DNA of 64,000 nt from CAYMZZ01 sp047600605 (GTDB taxonomy: Bacteria > Bacteroidota > Bacteroidia > Chitinophagales > Chitinophagaceae), in NCBI GenBank assembly GCA_047600605.1, contig JASGKK010000003.1, positions 62,001-126,000 of the forward strand, read 5' to 3'. Positions 17,568 to 26,056 of the stretch are shown here, one piece after another. The position numbers were made by a program, and so were the translations under genes. Below the pieces are notes generated by a model. The model had not been told where the DNA came from and did not search any database. It was given only the letters and a program-made list of their open reading frames with translations. The number at the start of each line of letters is the position of its first letter. The stretch's first letter is position 1.

Positions 17568-18834
17568 GCGGTTCCCATATTTTTAGTTTTCCGCTTTTAT
17601 GTCCGATCAGTTTGGTACGATACAGCAAAAGGCCCTGATTCTGATCAAGATCCTCCATGGTTTTGGGTTGAGCAGCATATACTGGTTTAGGCAGGTTTTG
17701 CCAGATACTGGTGAAAAGTTGCAGGGAAATAGCTGGTATCGAAATAGTTTTTGCGGGTTGAGGCAGTGCAGGTATCGGATAAGAAACATACTGGCCAATA
17801 AGTCTGCGCAGCATGAAATATTTGGGCGTGGGTTGTCCCTGCTCATTGATCGGCGCATCATAATCATAGCTGGTAATATCGGGCTGATATTGTGTAGGTG
17901 TAAATGCATTGGCCCCGGCAGTAAAACCAAAATTGGTACCGCCATGAATCACATAAAAGTTGAATGATTTTTTGTTTTCCAGCAAATAGGTGATCTCCTT
18001 TTTAAGAGCGGATGTATCTGGTTTTGCATATTTCTCTCCCCAGTGTGTGAGCCAGCCCGGGTAGGTTTCACTGCTGAAGGAAGGCACATTGGGATTACGC
18101 TTGGTAGCCTGCGCAAAGTCTCCTTCATTACCACCGCTATCGAGGCCAATGGCTGCACCATCTATATTGCCGGCTTCCAGCATGTAGGCTGTGGCGCCAT
18201 CTGCTGTATAGAAGGGTACAACGATCCCGTTTTTGACCCACATATCACGCAAATCTTCGAGATAACCCTTATCGTTGCCGTAGCTGCCATATTCATTTTC
18301 CACCTGCACCATTAATATCGGGCCACCATTGTTGCACTGCAGGTTTTTTACCTGTGCTGAAATAGCTTTTACATATGCTGCCACCGCCTTCATATAACGC
18401 GGATCGCGGCACCGGATCTTAATATCGGGAATCTTCAGCAAACGAGTGGGCAATCCACCAAAATCCCATTCTGCACATACATACGGCCCGGGGCGAAACA
18501 ATACCCACATACCCTCTTCCTGGCAGGTACGGATAAATGCAGCCACGTCTTTATTGCCTGTTTTGAAATCAAATACTCCCGGTGCCGTCTCCTGGTAATT
18601 CCACATAAAGTAGGCAGCAATAGTATTGCAACCCATGGCTTTGGCCATTTGTATACGATGCCGCCAGTATTCACGCGGAATGCGGGCCGGATGCATTTCA
18701 CCACTGATGATCTGGAAGGGTTTACCATCGAGTAAAAAGTCCTGTTTGCCCAGGCTGAATACATGTTTACCTGTTTGGCTATACACACTTACAAAACAGA
18801 GGAGGCCGGTCAATGCCAGTAGAATCTTTTTCAT
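17512..18834 (-). CDS. Beta-galactosidase (GH35), N-terminal catalytic part, frame lost near the end
   Basis: 440 codons from MKKILLALTG (three residues after an alternative start), with a signal peptide cut after VYSQ. The TIM barrel carries the GH35 acid/base Glu in VQVENEYGSYG and the nucleophile Glu in SSETYPGWLTHWGE, plus the signature GGPILMVQVENEYG. The frame breaks after LVFLDGKFIE at about 17525, where one extra base puts a TGA 6 codons later. The catalytic domain is intact, but the C-terminal sugar-binding domains (17022-17525) are out of frame. The enzyme would remove terminal beta-galactosyl residues from plant or host glycans in the periplasm. It lies upstream of the kinase gene on the same strand. 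Confidence 0.88.
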   Translation of the reverse strand: MKKILLALTGLLCFVSVYSQTGKHVFSLGKQDFLLDGKPFQIISGEMHPARIPREYWRHRIQMAKAMGCNTIAAYFMWNYQETAPGVFDFKTGNKDVAAFIRTCQEEGMWVLFRPGPYVCAEWDFGGLPTRLLKIPDIKIRCRDPRYMKAVAAYVKAISAQVKNLQCNNGGPILMVQVENEYGSYGNDKGYLEDLRDMWVKNGIVVPFYTADGATAYMLEAGNIDGAAIGLDSGGNEGDFAQATKRNPNVPSFSSETYPGWLTHWGEKYAKPDTSALKKEITYLLENKKSFNFYVIHGGTNFGFTAGANAFTPTQYQPDITSYDYDAPINEQGQPTPKYFMLRRLIGQYVSYPIPALPQPAKTISIPAISLQLFTSIWQNLPKPVYAAQPKTMEDLDQNQGLLLYRTKLIGHKSGKLKIWEPHDYALVFLDGKFIEYRLP

Positions 18835-19118
18835 TGCATTCATTAAAATTCGGGAGCTGTAAAAAACAAATACGTCACAAGTTTAGTGCATTACCTGTTA
18901 CAGCGCAGCAGCAAACGATTGCGCATCTTTTAGCGATAAATCCCGTTGATGATGCTGAAAAAATGATTCCTAAACTTACCGGATCAGGCCTGTTTACAGA
19001 AGGTATAAACAGGCATTTTGAAAATATCCGGATCTGCCGGCTTTATTTCGTTGCATTTTTTCCAGTCAACTATTATCTTGAGTGAATTATTAACCATAAA
19101 CTACTGCCACACCAGGCC

Positions 19119-19538
19119 ATGAAACAATTCGTTCTGTTAATCGCATTACTGATATCCGGCTTTACCTTTTCTCAGACTCCTTCCGGTACCGAAATAGAAG
19201 CCAGGCTCTTTTTGCCGTCGAATGTACTGAAAGGCATTTCTGCCGACCAGAAACTGGTCATTCATTATGTGATGGAGGGCCCCGGCGAAAAATGGGAAAC
19301 CACTAAGATTACCGGCAAAAAAGTAAAAGAAAATATCTACAGTTTCTCCCTGAAACAGGGCATGTATTTTCGGTTGGTATTTGTAATTGGCGAGTACAGT
19401 TATCAAATGGTTTGCGTCGACAATCGTGCCGGTGAGGCCACAGAAAAATATACTTTCAATATTTTGCTGGAGAAAAGGAAGTTTAATCCGGATGAGTTGA
19501 AATTTATTGCTCCCTGCCTGGCAGGAGATGATGAATAA
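19119..19538 (+). CDS. Small exported protein of unknown function
   Basis: 139 aa with a signal peptide (MKQFVLLIALLISGFTFSQ). The mature part is beta-rich (EIEARLFLPSN, QKLVIHYVMEGPG, MYFRLVFVIGEYSYQMVCVDN) and ends in an acidic tail with a Cys near the C-terminus. No family recognised. It has its own promoter region (284 bases of non-coding DNA upstream, shared with the GH35 gene) and is convergent with the next gene. Confidence 0.75.
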   Translation: MKQFVLLIALLISGFTFSQTPSGTEIEARLFLPSNVLKGISADQKLVIHYVMEGPGEKWETTKITGKKVKENIYSFSLKQGMYFRLVFVIGEYSYQMVCVDNRAGEATEKYTFNILLEKRKFNPDELKFIAPCLAGDDE

Positions 19539-19570
19539 CTCTTTGCTTTACCGAAAGCAAGCGGCTGATT

Positions 19571-20356
19571 TCATTTTTCAATCACAAAAGCCAGGTTCTT
19601 CTTATTCGCTTCATAATACTCCAGCAGCGCTGTGGCCAGCGCGCCATCCTGTTCCATTTTTTCAAAACAATACTGCCTGACTGTTTGCAGATACAGTTCT
19701 TTATTAGCAAACAGGTGTATATACCTGTGCCTGCCCTCTTCTATGAAAGATAAAAACCGGGTGATAAACAAATTCTTTACTCCCGGAGAAGTATAATATT
19801 TTTCGAAAATGGCTTCAAAGCAGAATGCTTCCAGTAATGCCTGATCGGGAAAAGCACTAAGCTCTTCTACTCCATTTCTTCCCACACAGATGGTTGAAGC
19901 TATTCCCGAATCGGGACGCACCGACTGGCAATAAAAGAATCTGGCCGCCACTGCCATCAGCTGTTGCCGGCTGAACCGGACTGCCGGTTTTTTCTCTGCC
20001 GCAAAAGGTGCTGCCAGTAAACCAAATACCCGCATAAACGAAGCATCCATACGCAGGCTGTCGGTAAACAGCCGGTTGATCCTGGCCGTATCCGGATAGT
20101 ATTTTTCATAGATACCCTGAAACCTGGTTTTATTCATGAGCACATACCGGAAACGACGGGGGTACTTTTGCATTCCCCCTGCCAGCGCATCATGACCAGT
20201 ACCGGTCAGCTCCGGGCTTACCCCCAGGTAGCGTTCCCCCTCTTCGTGATAATAACGGATGTTGAGCCGGATATAGCTGGCAGGATCGGGTTGCCCTGCC
20301 ACAGGATTATTGTGAACAAAGAAGAAGAGCAGCAGCAGGGGGTGTATTTTTTTCAT
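19571..20356 (-). CDS. Exported protein of unknown function
   Basis: 261 aa from MKKIHPLLLLFFF, a clear signal peptide ending AGQPD. The mature protein is basic and helical, with no metal or catalytic motif that I recognise. Its 5' end faces the ToxR-like regulator gene across a 133-bp region containing three 11-bp phased TTTAGA-type repeats, so it is probably the regulated partner of that regulator. Confidence 0.72.
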   Translation of the reverse strand: MKKIHPLLLLFFFVHNNPVAGQPDPASYIRLNIRYYHEEGERYLGVSPELTGTGHDALAGGMQKYPRRFRYVLMNKTRFQGIYEKYYPDTARINRLFTDSLRMDASFMRVFGLLAAPFAAEKKPAVRFSRQQLMAVAARFFYCQSVRPDSGIASTICVGRNGVEELSAFPDQALLEAFCFEAIFEKYYTSPGVKNLFITRFLSFIEEGRHRYIHLFANKELYLQTVRQYCFEKMEQDGALATALLEYYEANKKNLAFVIEK

Positions 20357-20412
20357 GACAAACATTTATCCGAAAGTCGCCTATGCGAGCTCACAGCCCT
20401 GTATGGAAAAGG

Positions 20413-20441
20413 TTTAGAAAACCTTTAGAATATGTTTAAAC
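20413..20441. promoter_or_regulatory. Three helically phased TTTAGA-type direct repeats
   Basis: TTTAGAA (20413-20419), TTTAGAA (20424-20430) and TTTAAAC (20435-20441) are spaced at exactly 11 bp between the divergent exported-protein gene and the ToxR-like gene. Direct repeats at 10-11 bp are how OmpR/PhoB-type winged helices bind. A related arrangement occurs at 59951-59989 in front of the paralogous regulator. Confidence 0.6.
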
Positions 20442-20454
20442 TGCGCGAAAAACC

Positions 20455-20484
20455 TTGCCTGCCGCGGGTATTTGACTAGATTTG
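20455..20484 (+). promoter_or_regulatory. Bacteroidota-type promoter of the ToxR-like gene
   Basis: TTG (20455-20457), 19 bp spacer, then TAGATTTG (20477-20484), a full match to the -33 TTG and -7 TAnnTTTG boxes. The -7 box ends 5 nt before the ATG at 20490, so the transcript would have almost no leader. Confidence 0.6.
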
Positions 20485-20489
20485 TTTCA

Positions 20490-21101
20490 ATGGAAACGAA
20501 GGAATTAGTGATCGATAACCGGTTTCGCATACATGCGGATACGCACCTGCTTACCGATCTGGATACCGATACCACTACCCGGCTCGAACCACGGCTCATC
20601 AAGCTGCTGTTTTTACTGGCCACCCACCCGGGCCAGCTGATCAGCCGCGAGCAGATCATCCGGGATATCTGGAATGACTATGGCGGTGGCGAAGACGGAC
20701 TTACCCAGGCCATTTCCTTCCTCCGCAAAATGCTGGACGATGTATCCAAAGACCGTATCCGCACCATTCCTAAAAAAGGATACCTGCTAAATGCCGGGGT
20801 GACGCCTGCCGGCGACAACACCGAAACGGAAGAAAAAGGGGAAATCGCTGACACGCACCTGTCGGTACAGGAAGAGCCGGCGCCCGCCATTCCGGAAAAG
20901 AAAAAGAATTTCTGGACTCACCCGGCCGCTATAACTCTGGCAGTTACACTACTGGTATGCGTGCTGATAGCCGGAAGAAAAACTTTTTTTCCATCGCCGG
21001 TCAAAAGCCGTGAACCGGCCGGTGCCGTGGAGGATACATTGTATCAATATCAGGAACTGAAAGAGCACCAGCAACGGCTGCAGCAATCCGCCAATCCCTG
21101 A
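20490..21101 (+). CDS. ToxR/CadC-like membrane-bound winged-helix regulator
   Basis: 203 aa from METKELV; the two extra upstream codon starts lie inside the promoter. Residues about 10-105 form an OmpR-type winged helix (LEPRLIKLLFLLATHPGQLISREQIIRDIW, QAISFLRKMLDD, IRTIPKKGYLL). A linker and one membrane helix (about 144-162) follow, then a short periplasmic tail of about 40 residues. There is no receiver domain. This is the ToxR/CadC layout: DNA binding from the membrane, signal from outside. A paralogue lies at 60015. Confidence 0.88.
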   Translation: METKELVIDNRFRIHADTHLLTDLDTDTTTRLEPRLIKLLFLLATHPGQLISREQIIRDIWNDYGGGEDGLTQAISFLRKMLDDVSKDRIRTIPKKGYLLNAGVTPAGDNTETEEKGEIADTHLSVQEEPAPAIPEKKKNFWTHPAAITLAVTLLVCVLIAGRKTFFPSPVKSREPAGAVEDTLYQYQELKEHQQRLQQSANP

Positions 21102-21220
21102 TCCGGCATTTTTACTGCCCGATCGGTTTATTGCACATTGTTTGCCGGACTGATTGCTGTCTGTAAATTACCGAAACAACTGCCGCTCACCCACAGCCCG
21201 CATCAACCAAATCAGCCTGC

Positions 21221-21805
21221 ATGCTTCACTACTACGATACGCTTTTTAATTATATAGAACAGATCATTGAGCTGCCGGAACATGACCGCGAGCAATGCCG
21301 GCAGACCTTTAAACCACTCTTTGTAACCCGCGATACCATTCTCGAAGAGGCGGGAAAGATCCACACCTATCACAATTTTATCGTATCAGGGTTCATGCGC
21401 AAATTTCATATCAATGATAAAGGAGAAGAAGTAACGGTTGATTTAAATAATGGCCCGCGTTTTTTTACCTCCTACTACCACTATGTGAACCAGACCAAAT
21501 CGAATGAATATTTGCAGTGTATTACCGACTGCGAGCTGCTGCGCATTTCAAAGGCTGATGCCGACAGAACTGTACAGACCAGTTTTACGCAAAAAGATTA
21601 TACGATTAAGCTGTTTCACCAGGTACAGGAAGAATACCTGGAGCGCATGAATGACCTGGCTACACTCACTGCAGAACAGCGATACCTGAAATTCGTCAAA
21701 AACAGTCCCGCAATTATACAGCATGTGTCGCTGAAGTACATTGCTTCTTACCTGGGCATCAAACCCGAAAGCCTTAGCCGCATCAGGCGGGAGCTCAATT
21801 CTTAA
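21221..21805 (+). CDS. Crp/Fnr-family transcriptional regulator
   Basis: 194 aa. An N-terminal cyclic-nucleotide-binding fold (FKPLFVTRDTILEEAGKIHTYHNFIVSGFMRKF) is followed by a C-helix and a winged-helix recognition segment (VSLKYIASYLGIKPESLSRIRREL). This short form is very common in Bacteroidota, where most do not bind cAMP. It is followed 56 bp later by the DUF2306 gene, a plausible target. Confidence 0.92.
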   Translation: MLHYYDTLFNYIEQIIELPEHDREQCRQTFKPLFVTRDTILEEAGKIHTYHNFIVSGFMRKFHINDKGEEVTVDLNNGPRFFTSYYHYVNQTKSNEYLQCITDCELLRISKADADRTVQTSFTQKDYTIKLFHQVQEEYLERMNDLATLTAEQRYLKFVKNSPAIIQHVSLKYIASYLGIKPESLSRIRRELNS

Positions 21806-21861
21806 CAAATGTTAAGCTGGTTTCATAGTGCTGCCGCTACCTTCACGTTTTGCACAGCATT

Positions 21862-22665
21862 ATGCAACACAACAATCTCCGGATCGCCAGTAAGGCTTTT
21901 AGAAATACTACCCGTGCCTGGTTCATCGTCAGCTTTTTAGGACAACTGCTGTTTGCCACCTATGTTATTCTGCTCTACTGGGGTTCAATAGCTCAGGCCA
22001 ACTACGAAAAGTGGAACCTGGTTAACTCCCATTTTTATGTAAAAGGCGATTCGATGGGAAATGGCGCCTTTGCCATACACGTAATCCTGGCAGCAGTGGT
22101 AACCATACTGGGTCCCTTGCAACTGATCAATCAGGTACGCATACGTGCCCCCCGGTTTCACCGGATCAGTGGACGCATTTATATTTTTACTGCATTTATC
22201 ATGGGCCTGTCGGGGCTGGCCCTCATTCTGTATAGAGGAGCAATCGGCGGACCTTTTACCGCCGTAACCATTAGTATCAATGCGCTCATTATACTGACAA
22301 CGGCTTTCTTTACCATCCGGTATGCCATACAGCGAAAAATAAAACAACACAATCAATGGGCTGTACACCTGTTTGTAGCCATGATGGGCGTATGGATGTT
22401 TCGCGTGTTCTTTATGTTATGGATGCTTATTCACCAAGCACCGGTTGGCTTCGATCCCAAAAGCTTCCGGGGACCGTTCCTGAATTTTCTGGCCATATTT
22501 GTATACGTCTTTCCACAGCTGATTGTCTATTTATACTTCAAAACCCGCTCATCGGCAGTACCTGTTCAAAAATGGTCATTTGCATTGTTGCTGCTCCTGC
22601 TCACACTCGGTATGGCTGCGGGTTCATTTGGCGCCACTATGGGTATGTGGTTACCGAGGTTGTAA
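21862..22665 (+). CDS. DUF2306 family membrane protein
   Basis: 267 aa from MQHNNLRI; an upstream in-frame ATG is less likely. About seven membrane helices. The DUF2306 pattern is seen in HVILAAVVTILGPLQL followed by FHRISGRIYIFTAF and the later HNQWAVHLFVAMMGVW, with several conserved His residues in or near helices. Family function is unknown; haem or quinone binding has been guessed from the His residues, but this is not shown. It lies directly after a Crp/Fnr regulator. Confidence 0.9.
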   Translation: MQHNNLRIASKAFRNTTRAWFIVSFLGQLLFATYVILLYWGSIAQANYEKWNLVNSHFYVKGDSMGNGAFAIHVILAAVVTILGPLQLINQVRIRAPRFHRISGRIYIFTAFIMGLSGLALILYRGAIGGPFTAVTISINALIILTTAFFTIRYAIQRKIKQHNQWAVHLFVAMMGVWMFRVFFMLWMLIHQAPVGFDPKSFRGPFLNFLAIFVYVFPQLIVYLYFKTRSSAVPVQKWSFALLLLLLTLGMAAGSFGATMGMWLPRL

Positions 22666-22737
22666 CAGGTATGCGCCGTTCATATCACCTCGGCCCGGCC
22701 ATAAATATTTATCTTGAGAGGGAAAAGAGTACGCATA

Positions 22738-23469
22738 ATGGCCAGAACCTTTGTAATTGGTGACATACATGGAGCTTTAAAAGCGCTACAGCAGGTAATA
22801 GCAGCAATAAAACCCACCACTGACGACACACTGATCTTTCTCGGTGATTATGTAGATGGCTGGCCCGAATCGGCCCAGGTAATAGAATTTCTCATCGGGT
22901 TGAAGAAGCAATACGACTGTATTTTTATTAAAGGCAATCACGATATCCTTTGTGCCGACTGGTTAATGGGAAAACTGGAAACCCCCGCATGGATAACCGG
23001 CAGAGGAAAGCCTACCATTGAAAGCTACCGGCATATAACGGAAAGAGATAAGCAAAAACATATCATCTTCTTTTCCTCTTTGTCATTATTTCATATAGAT
23101 GGCGAAAACAGGTTATTCCTCCATGCGGGGTTCAGTGACAACGACGGGCCACAGTTTGAGATACCGGAAACAAACCTGACCGAAGACAGGTCCTTATGGG
23201 AACTGGCGATCACCATGGAAAAGAGAATACACACACATCCCGAATTATTTCCCAAAAGGTTGAAATTGTTTAAAGAGATCTTTATCGGCCATACACCCAC
23301 GCTGATCCTTAACAGCACCGCTCCGGTCCATGCCTGCAATGTATGGAACATGGATACAGGAGCCGGTTTTCATGGGCCATTATCTGCCATGGAGATCCAC
23401 TCGCGGGAGCTCATACAGAGTGAAGCCGTTGTAAAATTGTATCCCGGTCATACCGGAAGAAACGATTAG
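22738..23469 (+). CDS. PPP-type metallophosphatase (serine/threonine phosphatase-like)
   Basis: 243 aa from MARTFVIGDIHG. The binuclear metal motifs are all present: GDIHG, GDYVDG, GNHD and later GHTPT. This is the bacterial PrpA/ApaH-like size class, which acts on phosphoproteins or dinucleotides. The N-terminal choice places GDIHG at residues 8-12, as in the family. The substrate is not visible. It runs convergent to the serine hydrolase. Confidence 0.92.
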   Translation: MARTFVIGDIHGALKALQQVIAAIKPTTDDTLIFLGDYVDGWPESAQVIEFLIGLKKQYDCIFIKGNHDILCADWLMGKLETPAWITGRGKPTIESYRHITERDKQKHIIFFSSLSLFHIDGENRLFLHAGFSDNDGPQFEIPETNLTEDRSLWELAITMEKRIHTHPELFPKRLKLFKEIFIGHTPTLILNSTAPVHACNVWNMDTGAGFHGPLSAMEIHSRELIQSEAVVKLYPGHTGRND

Positions 23470-23487
23470 ATCAAACGCCGGTACAGG

Positions 23488-24951
23488 TTATGGTTTTTTG
23501 CCCAGCCGTTTCAACGCCTTCCGGGCGTGTTGATTTGCCGGGTCCAGCGAGAGTGTTTTACGGTAATTAAGAATCGCCAGTTGCAGCTGGTTGTCCTCTT
23601 CAAGCTCATCGGCATAACTGTCATAAGCCTGGGCACTGGCAGGAAAAAGTTCCGTATTGAATTTCAGAATGGCAATACCGTCTTTGCGGCGGTCAATATC
23701 AGACAGGTAGCGGCCCAGCGATTCAAGCCGTATCATGGCATGGGTGGTATCATAAACGGGGTTGTCCTTTACCTGGCGGTAAAAACTGATAGCTTCATCT
23801 GCACTGCCTGTCAGCACTTTTTTGCCGGTCTCTGTTACAATATGTGTTGCCGGTTTGGGATACGGCTGATTATGTAATAACAGTAGCATATTGAGTGTAA
23901 TGGCAGAAATGTCAGCTGTACTGAAGTCGTCTGATGTATTGCTGAGTGCTATGATCACTTCTTCAGTTTCGAGTATGCGAAGGATCTTTGCCCGGAAGCC
24001 GTTGATGCCTCCCGTATGTGCCATCAGTGTCACCGAATCTTTTTCGTCGCCTACCCTGATCTTTACCACACCCACACCATACGCATAATCATTCAGCGCT
24101 GGTGTAAACAGTATCTTTTTATTTTCTTCGCTCAACAGCTTATTACCGTACAGGGCTCTGTTCCACCGGTGAAGATCTTCTACTGTCGAATACATATCAC
24201 CAGCTGCCCCGATCGTGGATGCGGTGTTGATAAACCGGGTATTCTGCCACACGCCATAAGGCTGCTCATAGCCACTGGCACGGTCAGTTATAATATTGCC
24301 CGGAACATCTACACCTGAATTGGTCATACCCACTACATCCAGTATCTGCTCTTTCAATACTTCAGCAAAACTCTTGTGTGTTATTTCTTCAATAATGGCT
24401 CCCAGGATATAGTAACCGGTATTGGAATAATTAAATTTTGTACCGGGCTTTGACTCCAGTGAGTCTGTGCAATACCTGAGCACAAAATCGCGGGTGCTGA
24501 ATTCCTGGCGTCCCACACTGCTGAAAAAATCAGGGCGATTGGTAAAATTGGGAATGCCCGCCGTATGTGTCAGCAGCTGGTGAATCGTAACACGTGTACC
24601 GATATGCCGGGGATACCAGGGCAGATATTTGGATACCGGCGCATGCAGATCGATTTTACCCGCCTGTTTTAATTGCATGATCAGCATTCCGGTAAACTGC
24701 TTGGTAAGCGAAGCGATCCTGAACCTGGTGCCCGACTGCGCCGGTATATTCCATTCCCTGTTTGCCAGTCCATACCCCCTGGCCAGTATCAGCGTATCCT
24801 TTCGGGCTACCAGTACGCTCCCCGAAAACTGATCCAGTGCCACATACTGCTGAAGCAGTGAATCAATACGATCGGCCTGTTGTGTGACACTTGTCTGTGA
24901 ATAAGACTGACCAGTCATAGAGAGGAACACCAGGAAAAGTAGCGGTCGCAT
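23488..24951 (-). CDS. Serine hydrolase (class C beta-lactamase/DD-peptidase fold) with C-terminal TPR
   Basis: 487 aa with signal peptide. SxxK is SLTK (81-84), the second motif is YSN (in KFNYSNTGYYILG) and the third is HTGG. These give an intact active site of the class C beta-lactamase/D-aminopeptidase/esterase fold. The last 80 residues are a TPR-like region (QLAILNYRKTLSLDPANQHARKALKRL). The same architecture recurs at 58391-59863. The real substrate (peptidoglycan, ester or amide) is unknown; naming it a beta-lactamase would go beyond the evidence. Confidence 0.92.
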   Translation of the reverse strand: MRPLLFLVFLSMTGQSYSQTSVTQQADRIDSLLQQYVALDQFSGSVLVARKDTLILARGYGLANREWNIPAQSGTRFRIASLTKQFTGMLIMQLKQAGKIDLHAPVSKYLPWYPRHIGTRVTIHQLLTHTAGIPNFTNRPDFFSSVGRQEFSTRDFVLRYCTDSLESKPGTKFNYSNTGYYILGAIIEEITHKSFAEVLKEQILDVVGMTNSGVDVPGNIITDRASGYEQPYGVWQNTRFINTASTIGAAGDMYSTVEDLHRWNRALYGNKLLSEENKKILFTPALNDYAYGVGVVKIRVGDEKDSVTLMAHTGGINGFRAKILRILETEEVIIALSNTSDDFSTADISAITLNMLLLLHNQPYPKPATHIVTETGKKVLTGSADEAISFYRQVKDNPVYDTTHAMIRLESLGRYLSDIDRRKDGIAILKFNTELFPASAQAYDSYADELEEDNQLQLAILNYRKTLSLDPANQHARKALKRLGKKP

Positions 24952-25081
24952 CGGAAAATTTTAGATAACCAAAGGAGAAATGCCATCCAAAAGTTAGCAA
25001 AACCCTTTGATATAACAAGGGTGGCGATAAACACGATTGCTTCTATCTACCGACTGTCCGTTTTCTTACTGTTAGCTGGCG

Positions 25082-25927
25082 TCATTGTACCTGGAGATCA
25101 GACGCCACTTCGAGGCTGTTGTCATTCTTTTTGAAACCTTCCTTTAATCGCTGGCCAATTTCTTCGAGTTTATCTTCCGGAATCCGGATAAACTGCTGCT
25201 GAAACATCAGTTTAGGGTCGGCTTTCATTTTTTGAGTAAAGTCCCTGAACTCATTCCGGTTGGCAAAAGCCGTTATAAAAGTACCCTCCCATTTCTTAAG
25301 CTCTACCGGGCGTTTTTTCTGTTCCAGACTGGTAGCTGTAAATACATGATGTTTCTCTGTATCATAGATAGAAAGGATGAGTCCGGGCAATCCGCTAAAT
25401 TTATATGGCCCGTCGCTAAGCGGAATATCTGTAGCATACCAGGCAATATAGTTGCGCCCGGCAAAAGAAGTGGTTGCTTTTTTACACAGATGCCCCAATA
25501 CGCTCATCTCTTCTGCATGCATCGTCCAGTCCAGTACAGGCAGCGAATCGGGATAGTAAACCTGGTGCAGGCCAAACCGGGAAAAGAAAAACATTTGCCG
25601 GCTTTCCATATCCTTAAAAACCTTATACATCACTTTTACTTCATTAGGCCGGGTAGAGCGCCCGGGCATTACACCAGTAGCTTCTGCTTCTTTGGCCATT
25701 TCCATCACAGTAGAATCGTTGAGGTATTGATTTTTACTAATATAGTTGGAAGCTGTTTTACCCACCTGCAGCATCATTATTTCGGTAATTCGCTGCGTAT
25801 CGCTTTTAGACGGTTGCAGTGTATAATCATACAGCAGAGTGTAATCGTATTCAACCGTTTTATTGATCTGGGCTTCGGCCTGCGCGACCAGGAGGGCTGC
25901 ACAAAAAATAGTCAGTAGTTTTCTCAT
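25082..25927 (-). CDS. GLPGLI family exported protein
   Basis: 281 aa with signal peptide. The signature GPYKFSGLPGLILSIYD is present, with upstream IAWYATDIPLSDGPY and the conserved Cys/Ala-rich AEEMSVLGHLCKKATTSF. Family members are exported proteins of unknown function, many next to TonB-linked systems. The C-terminus is charged and helical. A 10-bp phased direct repeat (26001-26019) lies 75-95 bp upstream. Confidence 0.93.
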   Translation of the reverse strand: MRKLLTIFCAALLVAQAEAQINKTVEYDYTLLYDYTLQPSKSDTQRITEIMMLQVGKTASNYISKNQYLNDSTVMEMAKEAEATGVMPGRSTRPNEVKVMYKVFKDMESRQMFFFSRFGLHQVYYPDSLPVLDWTMHAEEMSVLGHLCKKATTSFAGRNYIAWYATDIPLSDGPYKFSGLPGLILSIYDTEKHHVFTATSLEQKKRPVELKKWEGTFITAFANRNEFRDFTQKMKADPKLMFQQQFIRIPEDKLEEIGQRLKEGFKKNDNSLEVASDLQVQ

Positions 25928-26000
25928 TTGCTATAGGTTTAGTTGGAGGTAGATGGTTCTCTTATATACAACTAAAAATATAGTTATTTGAGCAACTGTC

Positions 26001-26019
26001 AAGGTTAATTAAGGTTAAT
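26001..26019. promoter_or_regulatory. Two 10-bp phased AAGGTTAAT repeats upstream of the GLPGLI gene
   Basis: AAGGTTAAT occurs at 26001-26009 and again at 26011-26019. Perfect direct repeats on one face of the helix suggest a dimeric regulator site (LytTR or OmpR style). Regulator unknown. Confidence 0.35.
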
Positions 26020-26056
26020 AGATCGTATTAACGATGCTGTTAAGCCGGGAAACCAA

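Noticed and set aside
17022..18834. Programmed frameshift as explanation of the GH35 break
   Set aside because: No slippery heptamer or stimulatory hairpin was seen at the shift, and GH35 enzymes are not known to use one.
18813..19085. 90-codon frame upstream of the exported 139-aa gene
   Set aside because: Overlaps the GH35 start and its promoter region; no feature supports it.
23488..24951. Calling the serine hydrolases beta-lactamases
   Set aside because: The motifs only prove the fold; the TPR-tailed form in Bacteroidota has no shown beta-lactamase activity.
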